The notes beneath the pieces were generated by a model, which saw only the letters and a list, made by a program, of their open reading frames with translations, ran no database searches and was not told the origin of the DNA. From positions 2,356,001 to 2,420,000 of the forward strand of contig OY751493.1 of the NCBI GenBank assembly GCA_963565915.1: a stretch of DNA of 64,000 bases, written 5' to 3'. The DNA is from Entoloma clypeatum (lineage: Eukaryota > Basidiomycota > Agaricomycetes > Agaricales > Entolomataceae). Numbering within the stretch: position 1 is the first letter of the stretch; each line of letters starts with the position of its first letter. Below, piece after piece: positions 22,821 to 34,166 of the stretch. A program made the position numbers and the translations under genes.

Positions 22821-25800
22821 TTATCGTGGACGCGATGGATTTTGCCGATGAAAATCTCGGATCAAGTCTTGAGCGTTCTGAACATTAGTCCGAGGTTCCC
22901 ACGTGTTCTCTTCTGGGCCATACCCTTCCCATTGGACAAGGTACTGGATCTTTCCACGGAATTTCCGAGAGTCTAGGATCATGGAGACATGGTATTCTTC
23001 TCGTCCTTCGACGATGATCGGATCAGGGGCTGGCTTCTTTTTCTGAATGGCATACTTCGGGGTTTCGTATGGTGATAACAGGGTCTCGTTGAACACAGGG
23101 TGGATCATCTTCCAAGTTTTGGGAAGATCAAGACGGTATGCGCTAGCTCCTTTCTTCTCTAGGACTTTGAACGGTCCGTGTCGGAGGGCGTCAAGTTTCT
23201 TTGAGGGACGATCAGTCCTGATGTTAGTCCCTTCCAGCCACACCTTGTCTCCGATGCGGTAATTCCGAGACGGGCTTCGTCGTGTGTCAACTGTTTTCTT
23301 CATCTGATCCTGGGCCTGTTTCAGTGCTGCGTTGGCTTCTTCTCGTGCCTGTTTGAGTTTTTTCAAGAAGTCGTTTGCCGCTGGATTGGTGTCTTCCAAC
23401 ACAAGTTCTCCCTTCCAAGGATGCAGACCATAGTTGAGATAGAATGGTGTGTACTTTGTCGCTTGATGTTCTTTGTCATTGTACTGGAATTCTGCGATTG
23501 CGATCCATTCCGCCCAATCATCTTGTAGATGGTTGACAAAGTTTCGTAAGAACACCTCGGTTTCCTGATGCGATCGTTCGGCTTGTCCATCAGTTTGTGG
23601 ATGGTATGCAGTGGACAGGTTTCTCTTGATTCCCAACATGCGGCAAAGTATCTCCATGAACTTCGCGGCGAACTGTGGTCCTCTGTCGCTAATGATCTTC
23701 TTAGGGATCCCATGAAGCTTCCATATCTGGTCCTGATAGATCTTGGCTAATCCTTCAGCCGATAGTTCCACGGTTGTCGGGATGAGATGAAGCATCTTTG
23801 AATGTCTGTCCGTGATGACCAGAATTGCGTTCTTCCCATCAGATTCTGGTATCGGTCCCACGACGTCAATCCCTATGTCTTCCCATGGTTGACTTGGCGC
23901 GGTGTTAGGGTGTAGAGGGGCATGTCTCCTTTGGCGGCTGATCTTGTTACGTTGACAGGTGTCACACCCTTTCACATACTTCTTTACGTCATGTAGGATG
24001 GTGGGCCACCAGTAGGTGCGAGTGAGGAGTTCATGTGTTCGATATTGTCCTGGATGTCCTGCCACTGGTGCGTCGTGCGCTTCAAACATCAGTTCTTGGC
24101 GCAATTGTGGGTCTGGTGGAACATAGACTCGTTCTCCTGCGTAGGTGATGCCATTTTCCTGCTGGTACCAGTGAGGATTCTTCTTCAGACCCTGGGCTAC
24201 TTCTGTCTCCATGCGATTCGAGGCCTTGATGCGTGCGATCCATGGGTTTTCGATGGTTGTGATGTTTCCGATTTTGATGGAATCAGATGTTTCACCCCCT
24301 TCAAAGAATTGTTCCTCCGTGAACATCTCCATTTGTATCACATCTTCTGATTCCAATCGTTTTAAAAATAGTCCCTCCTTGAGCATTTGGTCGCTGTCCT
24401 GCGGCTCGAGTTCCGTCTCATACCAGGGTAAACGTGACAGGATGTCTGCTTTCGCGTTTGTCTTCCCAGGTACATGTCGCAATTTGAAGTCATAATCTTG
24501 TAACTTCATCTTCCAGCGCCTCTGTCGTTGGTTTAGGTCCTGAGGGCGCCGGAAATACTCCAGGTTTTTGTGATCGGTTAAGATCTCGAAACGTTCCTTG
24601 GCTTCAAGTAGATAATGTCGCCAGTCCTTCAGTGCTTCCATGACTGCCAAGAGTTCCTTGTCATATATCTCGTAATTCTGTTCGGCCGTGGACATGGTCC
24701 GCGACAAGAACGCGATAGGATGCCACTTGTCGTCTTGTTTCTGTGAAAGTACCGCTCCAATCACATAACCCGATGCATCGGTTTCGACCCTGAACTGTCC
24801 GTCCGGTTTGGGCAATGCCAAGACTGGTGCCGTCGTGATTGCCCGTATGAGACCTTCAAATGCTTCTTGCGCCGCTGGTCCCCATGTGAATGCTGTATTC
24901 CCCGTAAGTGTTGTAAGTGGCTTTGCGATGTTTGAGTATCCTTCAATGAAGCGTCGATAAAAATTGGCAAATCCCAGGAACCTCTGGACTTCCTTTTTTG
25001 ATGTGGGTACTCGCCAGTTCCGGATTGTGTCCACCTTTTCGGTTTCCATCTCAACACGTCCTTCTCCAACGACATATCCCAATATGGGGCATTTCGTTAC
25101 TTCCCAAAGACACTTCTTCTCCTTTAGGAACAGGTCATTGTCTGACAGAATCTGCAAGATCTCTTCGGTGTTCCGGGCGAGTTCTTCCTTGGTTTTACCA
25201 ATAACCACTATGTCATCCATGTAAATCACACAGATGCGCCGACGGATCTGATCCCTGAATAGGCTGGCCATCATCCGCGAGAACGTTCCCGGGGAGTTGC
25301 AGAGACCGAAAAACATGACCAATGGTTCAAACAATCCTCGGCTGGTCAGGAAGGCGGCTTTCCATTCGTCACCCTTCTTGATCCGCACGTTATTGTATCC
25401 CCACATGATGTCCATTTTGTTGAAGTAGACTGCGTCCTTCAATACATCCAAGAGGTCGCTGATGCGTGGGAGTGGGAATTTGTCCTTAACCGTGAATTTA
25501 TTGACCGTGCGATAATCCTGTACCAATCGTTTGGAACCGTCTTTCTTGTTAATGAAGAAGCAGGGTGATGCATAAGGGGATTTGGACGGTCGGATCTTTC
25601 CGGTTGCCAGGCCTTCATCGATGAATTCGTCCAGTTCTTCTTGCTCCTTTTGGGTCATAGGATACGTGTTTCCTCCTAGCTCCTTTGGTGCGTCCGGTGT
25701 AAGTTCGATGCCGTGGTCCCATTCTCTTTCCTTTGGGATCTTGTCAAAGTTTTCTTTTTCAAAGAGATGGGCAAAACGTTCAACGTATGAGGGTCGTTTG

Positions 25801-26429
25801 GTTGTGGGAGGTGGTGTGGGAGTAACTGCTTCCAATATGGGGTCTCCGGGCTTCCATTTCTGATCCGATTTCTTGGGCGCGTCCTTGTCTCGTACTTCCA
25901 CCATGCGAACCCGATGTTTGCGACCATTAAGGTTAACCCTGAAATCCGAGTGTTTGGTTTGACATGTTGATGGGCACCGGTTGAATGTTACAGCACCGGT
26001 CGTCCAATTGATTGTGGGGTTGTGGTGTACCAACCAGTCATGTCCCAAAAGCATGTCCGTTCTCCCAATGTCCAATACCATTGCTTCCATGGTTTCCTGG
26101 TGTGTTCCTAAGTCCAGCTTGACTTCGGCAAGTTTTTCTGCTTTCTGTTGTCGGTTCGGCGATCCATCCGCATTTAGGATTGATATGGGCTTTATTCCAC
26201 GTGTGGGAAGGTTCTGTTCGCGTACTATTCTGGGATGGATACATGTGCGTTCACATCCGCTATCAACCTCGGGTCGAATGGCCTTTGGTCCTCGTCGTGT
26301 TTTGATCTGAGCTTGCAGCTTGATCTCTCGTCGTTTCGGAGGTTTATCTCCCTTGACAATCTTAGTTGACGCAACGGCTCGCTTTGCAGGGATAACATAA
26401 GTTATATTGTCTGTAACTGCACCAGGCAA
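22821..26429 (-). CDS. Pol of element E: protease, RT, RNase H, integrase, chromodomain
   Basis: One uninterrupted frame of 1,202 residues. Aspartic protease DSG at about residue 56; RT core with the catalytic YMDDIVV at about 400 and upstream [16 protein letters not shown]; RNase H with [15 protein letters not shown] and TDHKNLEYF (about 555-640). The integrase zinc finger is [10 protein letters not shown] (about 800-850), then DDE residues in [18 protein letters not shown] and GQAERSHQE. The chromodomain [17 protein letters not shown] lies near 1,170. The frame has no ATG at 26429 and runs on upstream into the gag end in the -1 frame, so it is probably expressed as a Gag-Pol fusion. The protein looks complete. 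Confidence 0.92.
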   Translation of the reverse strand: MPGAVTDNITYVIPAKRAVASTKIVKGDKPPKRREIKLQAQIKTRRGPKAIRPEVDSGCERTCIHPRIVREQNLPTRGIKPISILNADGSPNRQQKAEKLAEVKLDLGTHQETMEAMVLDIGRTDMLLGHDWLVHHNPTINWTTGAVTFNRCPSTCQTKHSDFRVNLNGRKHRVRMVEVRDKDAPKKSDQKWKPGDPILEAVTPTPPPTTKRPSYVERFAHLFEKENFDKIPKEREWDHGIELTPDAPKELGGNTYPMTQKEQEELDEFIDEGLATGKIRPSKSPYASPCFFINKKDGSKRLVQDYRTVNKFTVKDKFPLPRISDLLDVLKDAVYFNKMDIMWGYNNVRIKKGDEWKAAFLTSRGLFEPLVMFFGLCNSPGTFSRMMASLFRDQIRRRICVIYMDDIVVIGKTKEELARNTEEILQILSDNDLFLKEKKCLWEVTKCPILGYVVGEGRVEMETEKVDTIRNWRVPTSKKEVQRFLGFANFYRRFIEGYSNIAKPLTTLTGNTAFTWGPAAQEAFEGLIRAITTAPVLALPKPDGQFRVETDASGYVIGAVLSQKQDDKWHPIAFLSRTMSTAEQNYEIYDKELLAVMEALKDWRHYLLEAKERFEILTDHKNLEYFRRPQDLNQRQRRWKMKLQDYDFKLRHVPGKTNAKADILSRLPWYETELEPQDSDQMLKEGLFLKRLESEDVIQMEMFTEEQFFEGGETSDSIKIGNITTIENPWIARIKASNRMETEVAQGLKKNPHWYQQENGITYAGERVYVPPDPQLRQELMFEAHDAPVAGHPGQYRTHELLTRTYWWPTILHDVKKYVKGCDTCQRNKISRQRRHAPLHPNTAPSQPWEDIGIDVVGPIPESDGKNAILVITDRHSKMLHLIPTTVELSAEGLAKIYQDQIWKLHGIPKKIISDRGPQFAAKFMEILCRMLGIKRNLSTAYHPQTDGQAERSHQETEVFLRNFVNHLQDDWAEWIAIAEFQYNDKEHQATKYTPFYLNYGLHPWKGELVLEDTNPAANDFLKKLKQAREEANAALKQAQDQMKKTVDTRRSPSRNYRIGDKVWLEGTNIRTDRPSKKLDALRHGPFKVLEKKGASAYRLDLPKTWKMIHPVFNETLLSPYETPKYAIQKKKPAPDPIIVEGREEYHVSMILDSRKFRGKIQYLVQWEGYGPEENTWEPRTNVQNAQDLIRDFHRQNPSRPR

Positions 26430-26470
26430 GCGAGTTCGTTTAATGGATAAGGGTCGCGACTTAGCGTCGT

Positions 26471-27334
26471 TTAATCGGACCCTTCGGGAAAATCCTTCTC
26501 ATCAGTCTCTATGGTGATGGTTTCATCATCGGTATCTCCATCAGACACCTTCCTAATCTTTCCAGAGTTCTTCTTCGGCTTGCGGCAGTTGCGCGCGATA
26601 TGTCCTTCTTGGTCGCAGTTGAAACACTTACGACCATCTTTCTTCTTTGGGGCTTTGCAGTCTTTGGCAAGGTGACCAAAGCGCTGACAGTTGTAGCAAC
26701 GGGCTACTCCTGCTTTGTCGATCTCCATGGCTTTGCCTTGACCACCATAAGTGGTGCCCGATCCGGTGCGTGTGTCGCCACCCCCTCGGATGACTAATGC
26801 ATGTCCCTCCATCTGTCGTCCCTTGTTTCGGATCTCCTTTGCGTAATCGGTGTACGTCTTGCCATCGCTAGCCACTTGTTCAGAAATTCTGCGGTTAACG
26901 TTCTTTTCCAGGATGTATTTCCCAGTTTCTTCGCCAAGGTTTGACAGCTTCAAGAGCTCTTCGAATTCGTCCAAGAATTCGTCAATGGTACGTTTCTCCT
27001 GTTTCAGGACTTTGAGTCTCGCCTTGGCCGCTGCCGACTTGTTGGCAATAGAGAATCACGTAGCGATGTCGTCTGAGAATCCTAACCAGGTGATGTTCTC
27101 GCCATCGGTGGCAAGATCGTCTAACTTGTTGCTGGCCCAGTGTTTACCGGACCCTTCCATCATGCGGGATAACACCGCCAGGATCTTCTGATCGTCGGAC
27201 AGGCCCTTCTGGAACCTGATGTATAGTTTGGTGGCTTTCCACCACTCGTCAAAGGTGTGTCTGTCTTTGAACATCCCAGGATCTTTGATGATCTTGGATG
27301 TATCCATCGTTTGCACTGTTGGTGCTTCTGCCAT
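26471..27334 (-). pseudogene. Gag of element E, interrupted by one TGA
   Basis: ATG at 27334 (MAEAPTVQTMDTSK). The capsid region begins FKDRHTFDEWWKATKLYIRF. A TGA at 27056-27054 stands where the sister element F has CGA (IATRFSIANKS). The frame then continues to two zinc knuckles, CYNCQRFGHLAKDC and CFNCDQEGHIARNC (CX2CX4HX4C), and a TAA at 26473-26471. Apart from that stop the gene is intact, about 287 codons. The ATG lies only two bases after the ORF0 stop (TAGACATG). Confidence 0.85.
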
Positions 27335-27336
27335 GT

Positions 27337-28065
27337 CTAGAACCTGCGGAGTAAGAGAGGTGTCGGGTTGTTGGGATGAAGATGGGGTTCGGGATACAGG
27401 TAAGGATTGAAAATGAGTCCCTGTTCTAGGCGTCTGTTCGATATCTGACTGCGCGGAGTCAAAAGTAAATTCGTCAGGGGACTCGTCGGCGGAATCGGTG
27501 GCAAAACGTTCGGGGTATTTCCTCTGTAGATCTCTAAGGAATCTCTGTTCCTGCGCGTCTGTTGGTCGCGAGAAGGGGTCAAGTCTCTCGTTTCGTGCCC
27601 AACGGTTGTACTCGGTCTGTTGTTCGTTGGTGGTGAAGTGGGCGTAGATCTGCTGCTTCGAGTAAGACGTGGTGATGCGGCTCTGGGACGTCTCGATGTG
27701 AGCGTCCTAATCAATCTTCTGATAACGGTTGTCTGGACACCGATAAACTCTCTGATCTCTGTGATCCGACCTGTCTGAGGTCCTTCTTGAACGCGAAAGC
27801 TTTCGAGTTCATTCTGTCGGGCGTTGTAACACGCGATCTGGTGTTGCCGAGCAAGATGGATGCTCTCTGCTATCTCGCCGTGGGGGCGATGCTCGTCGTT
27901 GTCTAGTTCTTCGTCAAGCACCTGCTGTAGGATGCGACGGATCTCCGATTCGATGTACTGCTGGATAAGCGTAAAATCGATACTGTCTCGAGGACTTAGC
28001 TCCTCCTGTCGGGCTTCTGGCGTGCTGAATGGGTTACTGGTAAAGTCTTCAAAGAAGCGCGACGT
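27337..28065 (-). CDS. ORF0 of element E, upstream of gag
   Basis: An open frame between the primer-binding site and gag, ending in TAG at 27339-27337. It has no ATG near its start: the codon homologous to the ATG of the sister element F is ACG here (28065). From that point it is about 242 residues. The first half is helical (IESEIRRILQQVLDEELDND, AESIHLARQHQIACYN). The second half is Pro/Ser/Thr/Arg-rich and probably disordered. No known domain is recognised. The stop overlaps closely with the gag start, suggesting coupled translation. F keeps the first half with four CGA-to-TGA changes. Confidence 0.5.
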   Translation of the reverse strand, partial: TSRFFEDFTSNPFSTPEARQEELSPRDSIDFTLIQQYIESEIRRILQQVLDEELDNDEHRPHGEIAESIHLARQHQIACYNARQNELESFRVQEGPQTGRITEIREFIGVQTTVIRRLIRTLTSRRPRAASPRLTRSSRSTPTSPPTNNRPSTTVGHETRDLTPSRDQQTRRNRDSLEIYRGNTPNVLPPIPPTSPLTNLLLTPRSQISNRRLEQGLIFNPYLYPEPHLHPNNPTPLLLRRF

Positions 28066-28112
28066 CTTGACTCGTCTGGTAGTTGCTCTCTTCGCTCTGG
28101 GCGAACCTAACG

Positions 28113-28123
28113 AGATTTAGCAA
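28113..28123 (-). promoter_or_regulatory. Self-priming primer-binding site of E
   Basis: Two bases inside the 5' LTR the element reads TTGCTAAATCT. This is the exact complement of AGATTTAGCAA within the LTR (28209-28199), which lies 34 nt downstream of TATATAAA (28243-28236). A Tf1-like fold of the RNA 5' end onto this site would prime reverse transcription. Confidence 0.75.
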
Positions 28124-28125
28124 CT

Positions 28126-28495
28126 TGTTATGCGTAACAAACCGTTCCAAGGTTCGGGCAGAGTATGCAGGAAGATGGAAAGGCGAAGAGCAATGTGATT
28201 GCTAAATCTAAGGAATGTAGCTATGGTACATGAGGTTTATATAGTACTGACTATGAGCGGTAGCGAATGAGTCAGTAACTGCGGAAGGCAGTGCGCATGA
28301 GTAAGGCGACTGCGGAAGGCTATGCACTAATGAGTAAGCTGACTGTGGAATGAGTCAGACAGCTGCGGAAAGCGAGTCAGCGCGGGAGCGAAGTATACTA
28401 AAGGAAATAAAGTATAATACGATATGTGTAAGCGGGGGCCGATGAGTAAAAATGAAAAGGTAAGCGTATACGTCCGTAGTCGTTAGTCCGTAACA
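28126..28495 (-). repeat. 5' LTR of E
   Basis: 370 bp. It holds the TATA box (28243-28236) and the presumed transcript start AGATTTAGCAA (28209-28199). Confidence 0.93.
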
Positions 28496-28710
28496 ATGCC
28501 TAACATCCTGTCTTCAAGCCCAACGGCCTTGACTCATGCCTAACACCCTGCCTTCGAGCCCAACAGCCCCCCACTCATCTCACTCACGCCCAACGGCGTC
28601 CACTCATGCCCAACATGCCCACTCACCCCCAACAATGCCCAACGTGTCGTGTCCACTTGCACCCAACATGTCCACTCATGCCCAACACTTCCACTTGCGC
28701 CCAATGGTGT
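28496..28710. repeat. GCCCAACGGC minisatellite of G2, right part
   Basis: Continues the array broken by E at 21927; the ATGCC duplication is part of the repeat unit. Units become irregular towards 28700. Confidence 0.8.
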
Positions 28711-28906
28711 CAGATGGCGAGACTCAGAATACATCCAGTAGCACACTCGTAACCTAGTACAGTACATATTACAAGTCTGGACCGGTTTAAACCGGTCCAG
28801 TCTCATCAGACCTGAATACATGGACTGGTCAGACCGGTCTCTCACTGGTCTGGTCCGGTTTTCCAAGGTGACTATGTAAAATTGAGACCGGTGCAGTCCT
28901 CGGTCC
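28711..28906. repeat. Palindromic arm of G2 (ACCGGT words)
   Basis: Contains GGACCGGTTTAAACCGGTCC (28779-28798), a perfect 20-bp palindrome, and further ACCGGTCT/AGACCGGT words. The last five bases, GGTCC, are the target duplication of element A; the arm resumes at 55604. Confidence 0.65.
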
Positions 28907-28937
28907 TGTAAGGGTGACCTTACGATCCAAGACTCAA

Positions 28938-29659
28938 TGTTATATCCGTCTCCGAATCTCCGATCCACTCCGATCGTCCTCCGACTTTCCGGACTTTCCG
29001 GACATCCGTTACCTCCACATCTCCGCACGTTGCCATCGTGCATTTCATATTCATAACTCCATGCCTTTATGCATTTCATATTCATATTCCCGTTTACTTA
29101 TGCATCGCCTTTTCCGCATGGTCCGTTGACCGACATCTCCGATGTTCGTTACAGTCGCTGGCAACTTACACCACAACTCTGGACCTACTCCGACCATCTC
29201 CGTAAAGTAATCTCATTTAGATATTTAAGCTTGTACCATACCTGTAGTTCCTCAGTTCGAATATCAACAAAGTTCACTCCTCTACTCCCCGTTCATGCCA
29301 GAGATCCTCGCTGTGGTACAATACGCCGACGACATCCTCATCTACTGCTCTTCCTCCATCGTTACCCTTCGACGAGCTCAGTACTGTGTCCGAGTCACAA
29401 CTCCGACGTCGTCCGACCATTTCCACGTCAACGTGTCTCTCACCGAGATCTTTCCGAGGACCTCCGCATCTCCGACCTCTCCTCCGACCTCCTGAAATTG
29501 GGACACCTTATCCAACAAACGGCGGCGCAACACATACGTTGAAGCCACGTCCCTCCCCTTCGTCGTTCCTCCGCATTCCCGGAGTTCCGCTCCGGCCTCA
29601 GTCCTTCGTCCGACCTCCAACGGACTCCGACGAAGCTCCGACTTTTCACCTACTTAACA
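28938..29659 (+). repeat. 5' LTR of B
   Basis: TGTTATATCC..CTTAACA. TATTTAAG at 29222-29229 is followed 32 nt later by the presumed transcript start AGTTCGAATAT (29254-29264). Frames across the LTR, including one reading VVQYADDILIYC, are discussed in the findings. Confidence 0.92.
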
Positions 29660-29661
29660 GT

Positions 29662-29672
29662 ATATTCGAACT
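29662..29672 (+). promoter_or_regulatory. Self-priming primer-binding site of B
   Basis: ATATTCGAACT, two bases after the 5' LTR, is the exact 11-nt complement of AGTTCGAATAT at 29254-29264 in the LTR, next to the expected transcript start. Confidence 0.75.
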
Positions 29673-29699
29673 CAAACCGTTTTTGGATTCCTGCTAGTC

Positions 29700-30857
29700 A
29701 TGGCACTCCGAAACACCAAGACAGCAAAAGCCGCAGAAGCTGGCACTTCTAGGCAACAGGTTCTACAAAATGTCGAACAACGTTTAACAGAACTATCCCC
29801 CGTAACTCCCACTACTCCGACACCTCCGGGTTTTCAGCCCATCACACCTCCGCATAATATTCCGATCCCCACTTCCCCCATAGAATCCGCACCCCCGTCT
29901 CCTCAGAATATTTTCGGCCCACAAGCCCTTGCGGATGCTTTCCTCTTAATGACCAATGAACTCAAACGCAGCAAAGGTCACAAGCATCATAAAAAGGCTA
30001 AGGATCCGGACACCTTCGACGGTTCCGATCCCCGGAAACTGAACCAGTTCATCCTCCAATGCACATTGTTCTTCCGCGACAACTCCGAGTATGACGATGA
30101 CTCTGCCAAAATCACTCTCGCCATCTCTTTCCTCCGAGGCACAGCTCTCGATTATTTCGAGCATTTCATCATCGAACTGGACCCGGATAACCCCCCGGAC
30201 TGGTACGAAGATTGGTCCGCATTCCTCCGCACACTCCGCACGGAATTCGGGGTCATTGACCCCGTTGCGGATGCTGCTGACTCTCTGGACAATCTCAAAA
30301 TGCGCGAAAATCAACATATTCTCAAGTATAATATCGAGTTCACACGCCTTGCTGCCAAAACGCACTGGGACAGCTCCGCCCTGCATCACCGGTACTACTC
30401 CGGGTTGGCGGAGCGGATTAAAGATGTCCTTGGGACTCAAGCAAAGCCAAGCACGTTACCAGCACTTAGGGAGCTAGCACAGACTATTGATGCTCGCCAC
30501 TGGGAACGTCATCGCGAGAAGTCCCGCTCCGACAAGTCCGCATCCAAATCCGACAAATCCGAAGCTAAAACCCCCTCCGCAAACTCTGATAAAAACTCCA
30601 AAGCCAAACCACAGACACAGAACCAGGGCAAACAGTCGAAGCCTTCCTCCGCTCCCAAGTCCGACATCTCCGACAAACTCGGAAAAGACGGAAAGCTAAC
30701 TCCGGAGGAACGCAAACGCCGTTTTGACAACAACCTCTGTATGTTTTGTGGCAAAGCTGGACACATCGCGAAAGATTGCCTGAAGTCTTCGTCCTCCGCC
30801 TCTAAGGCTAAGGCGCGCGCTGCCCAAGCCAAGACCACGGACGAAACAAAAAATTAG
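29700..30857 (+). CDS. Gag of element B
   Basis: 385 residues from the first ATG after the LTR to TAG at 30855-30857. Pro/Thr-rich N-terminus, then the retrotransposon gag core (KAKDPDTFDGSDPRKLNQFI, RGTALDYFEHFI, FGVIDPVADAADSLDNLKM), a Lys/Ser-rich linker, and one zinc knuckle CMFCGKAGHIAKDC (CX2CX4HX4C) near residue 355. It forms the particle shell and binds RNA. It overlaps the pol frame at the slippery site. Confidence 0.9.
   Translation: MALRNTKTAKAAEAGTSRQQVLQNVEQRLTELSPVTPTTPTPPGFQPITPPHNIPIPTSPIESAPPSPQNIFGPQALADAFLLMTNELKRSKGHKHHKKAKDPDTFDGSDPRKLNQFILQCTLFFRDNSEYDDDSAKITLAISFLRGTALDYFEHFIIELDPDNPPDWYEDWSAFLRTLRTEFGVIDPVADAADSLDNLKMRENQHILKYNIEFTRLAAKTHWDSSALHHRYYSGLAERIKDVLGTQAKPSTLPALRELAQTIDARHWERHREKSRSDKSASKSDKSEAKTPSANSDKNSKAKPQTQNQGKQSKPSSAPKSDISDKLGKDGKLTPEERKRRFDNNLCMFCGKAGHIAKDCLKSSSSASKAKARAAQAKTTDETKN
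30848..30854 (+). promoter_or_regulatory. Probable -1 ribosomal frameshift site A AAA AAT in B
   Basis: The heptamer fits X XXY YYZ in the gag frame and lies directly before the gag stop TAG. After a -1 slip the reading continues TTA GCG GGC into the open pol frame without a break. GC-rich sequence with short inverted words follows. No stem was computed. Confidence 0.7.
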
Positions 30858-33800
30858 CGGGCAGTCCACAGGACTCTGTACGGCCTGAGGACTGCGTTGA
30901 ACCCATCCGTAATACCGCTCTACTCAACGCTTCCGCTCTTTCCGATCCCAATTCCCTCCGTGTCCGACTTACATCTCCGCTTATCTCCGATTCTTCTCCG
31001 ATAGCCGCCCTTGTGGACTCCGGCTCTACTCATTGTTTTATTGACTCCCGTTATGCTTCATCCTATAAACTCCCTTTCACCTCCATACCTCCGATCGAAC
31101 TTAAATTATTTGACGGAACGTCCAACTCCATCATTACTCAGGCGGTTGATCTCCCTGTATACTTTTCCTCCGGTGAATATATGGCCATTACAGCCTACGT
31201 GACTCCGCTCGATTCCTCCTGTTCTATGGTTCTTGGATACAACTGGCTCACCCGCTACAATCCTATGATTGACTGGGTATTGGGCAGTATTACTTTCCGT
31301 CCACAGCTCTTGAAGGAGTCTCCGACCTTGACGTCTTCTGCCAGGTCAGCTCCGCTACCTCCGCAGACCTCTCCCGATACTCCGACCTCCGACTCCGGCA
31401 CACCCGCTGCTACTCCGGACGTTGTTCCGAATATTGCATTGATAAATGCAGCCGCATTTGTGCGCGCCTGCAAACTTCCGGGTGCCCAATCCTTCCGAAT
31501 TCACCTCTCCGACCACACGATCTCCGCCCAATCCGTTTCTATGTCCGAGGAACCTCCGGACCTCTCCCATATCCCAGAGGAATATCACGATTTTGCCGAT
31601 GTTTTTAGCAAGACAAAAGCAGACACCCTCGCTCCGCATCGTCCGTATGACCTCCGCATCGAGTTAGAAGACGGATCGACTCCCCCTATTGGCCCTATGT
31701 ACTCCATTTCACAATCCGAACTATCTGCCCAGCGAAACTTCATAGACGAACATTTGGCCATTGGCTTCATTCGCCCCTCTCGCTCTCCGCATGGCGCTCC
31801 GGTCCTCTTTGTCCGAAAGAAGGACGGTTCCCTCCGCCTGTGCGTCGACTATCGGGGCCTGAACAAAGTTACCAAGAAGGATCGATACCCTCTTCCGCTC
31901 ATCTCCGACCTCCTTTCCACTGCCGGAAAAGCGCGTGTTTATACCACTCTCGATCTCCGGCATGCATATCATCTTGTCCGCATTGCCGACGGAGATGAAT
32001 GGAAAACCGCTTTCCGCACTCGTTACGGATCGTTTGAATGGCTTGTTATGCCTTTTGGACTATCCAACGCCCCTGCTGCTTTTCAGCGATTTGTGAATGA
32101 CATCTTCAGTGACCTCCTCGATGTTACAGTGGTGGTCTACCTTGACGACATTCTCATTTACTCCGACGACCCCGCCAAGCACCCCGACGATGTCAAGGAA
32201 GTTCTCCGACGTCTCCGCAAGAACGGACTTTACGTCCGCTCCGACAAGTGCGAATTTTCTGTCGACACAGTCGAATATCTTGGTTTCATCCTTTCTCCCT
32301 CCGGTCTCCGCATGTCCGAAACCAAGGTGAAGACCATTCAAGAGTGGCCTGAACCTCGGAAAGTGAAGGACGTACAGTCTTTCCTAGGATTCGCAAATTT
32401 CTATCGACGTTTCATCCACGGTTATTCGGACATCGTTGTTCCGCTCACCCGACTCACCCGGAAGGGTACTCCGTTCCGTTTCTCCGACTCCGCACGGAGT
32501 GCGTTCAACGAGTTGAAGCTCGCGTTTACCAAAGCACCGGTCCTCACTCATTGGATTCCTGATCGACCTATTATCATCGAGACGGACGCCTCCGACTACG
32601 CACTTGGTGCTATTTTGTCCATCCGGACCTCCGACGAGGAGATACACCCAGTAGCGTTCCACTCCCGCACCTTCACCGCCCCGGAACTCAACTACGACAC
32701 GCACGACAAGGAGTTACTTGCTATCCATGAAGCATTCAAGGTATGGCGACATTACCTTGAAGGCTCCGCTGCTCCGATCGACGTTGTCACGGACCACAAG
32801 AACCTGGAGTATTTCGCCACTACAAAGGTTCTCACCCGCCGACAGGCCCGGTGGTCCGAGTTCCTCTCTCAGTTCAATCTCTTGATTCGCTTCCGCCCCG
32901 GACGTCTCGGTACCAAGCCGGACTCTTTGACTAGACGATGGGACGTCTATCCCAAAGAGGGGAATAGCGACTATGCATTGGTAAACCCAAGCAACTTCCG
33001 ACCAGTCTTTTCCCAAGAACAGCTGTCCGCATCTCTCCGAGCTACGGAGTTGTTCACCCCTGTTCTCCGCGCCACAGTCATAATGGACATTGAACAGTTG
33101 CACTCCAACATCCTCCGTTCACTCCCATCCGACCCAATCTATGCCGACCATCTCAAGGAGCCCAAACCGCACTGGTCCGTAGACTCCGACGGTTTCCTCC
33201 GTCATAGTGGTCGCATTTATGTCCCCGACTCCGATAACCTCCGGCTCCGCACCCTCCGCAACAAGCACGACCATATTCTCTCCGGACACCCCGGACAGAA
33301 CAAGACAGTTAGTCTCATTCAACGAGATTATACTTGGCCTGGTGTTCGAGACTTTGTCAAAAAGTACTGCAAATCCTGCACCACTTGCATGCGCTCTAAA
33401 CCCCAACGCCACAAGCCCTATGGTATGCTGAAGCAACTCCCAGTTCCGAACCTTCCGTGGAACTCCATATCCATGGACTTCATCGAGACACTTCCGACCT
33501 CCGGCGGTTTTGACGCAATCCTTGTTATTGTTGACCGAATGACAAAACAAAGCATTTTTGTTCCGACTACGATCCACTGCACCTCCGAAGATCTAGCCAC
33601 CTTGTTCATCCTGCATGTGTTCTCCAAGCACGGAGTACCGGAGCATGTCACCTCCGACCGAGGCCCGGAGTTCGTCTCCCGCTTTTTCCGCTCCCTCGGA
33701 AAAGCCCTCAACATGACTCTGCACTTCACCTCTGGCTACCATCCTGAAGGCGACGGTCAAACCGAACGTACCAACCAGACCTTGGAACAGTACCTCCGCA

Positions 33801-33999
33801 TTTTCTGTAACTATCAACAGGACAACTGGTCCGAACTACTTCCGCTTGCGGAGTTCGCGTACAACAATGCTCCGAGTGCTACGACCGGGATCTCGCCCTT
33901 CTTTGCCAATAAAGGTTATCATCCGAACCTCTCCGTCCATCCGGAGCGCGACCTCGCATCCGCCCGTGCCCGACAATTCGTCGTAGACCTGGACGAGCT
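30854..33999 (+). pseudogene. Pol of element B, part 1 (protease, RT, RNase H, integrase), cut by element C
   Basis: Open from the frameshift site to the insertion of C. Protease LVDSGSTHCF at 31010; RT with VRKKDGSLRLCVDYRGLNK and the catalytic VVYLDDILIYS at about 32130-32165. RNase H ETDASDYALGAILS and TDHKNLEYF; integrase zinc finger HPGQNKT..CKSCTTCMRSK. DDE residues lie in SMDFIETL, TSDRGPEFVSRF and DGQTERTNQT. The run reads into the C LTR (SSAYHSHPHVI) and stops at 34039. Removing C and one AGCT joins GAG CT with T CAC in frame (DELHQELKS), so B was intact before C arrived. Confidence 0.92.
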
Positions 34000-34163
34000 T
34001 GTAAGCTCCGCTTACCATTCACATCCCCACGTGATCTAAGAAGTCCGATATATATACTCATCGCACATATCTGTAGTTTCTAGTTTTCTCTCCCCATACA
34101 ACAACCTTGTTTCTTCAGCTGTCCGAACCCTCCTGAGTGGACCGACCGAGGTCAGGTCTTCAC
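34000..34163 (+). repeat. 5' LTR of C
   Basis: TGTAAGCTCC..GGTCTTCAC, 164 bp; TATATATA at 34049-34056. The end base is uncertain by one or two because the LTR does not close in a clean CA. Confidence 0.88.
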
Positions 34164-34166
34164 TTT

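Larger units (their letters stand above)
21928..28495 (-). mobile_element. E: Ty3/gypsy chromovirus of Tf1/sushi type, 6,568 bp
   Basis: LTRs of 370 bp at 21928-22297 and 28126-28495, apparently identical, with ATGCC duplicated at 21923-21927 and 28496-28500. It was therefore recently inserted. Order on the minus strand: 5' LTR, self-priming site, ORF0, gag, pol with chromodomain, ORF3, polypurine tract (GAGGAGGGGAACA ending at 22298), 3' LTR. A TGA interrupts gag, so this copy is probably not autonomous now. Confidence 0.93.

Noticed and set aside
29069..29542. 157-codon frame in the LTR of B, repeated at 41858-42331
   Set aside because: Identical because the LTRs are identical; it spans promoter and transcript start and has no domain.
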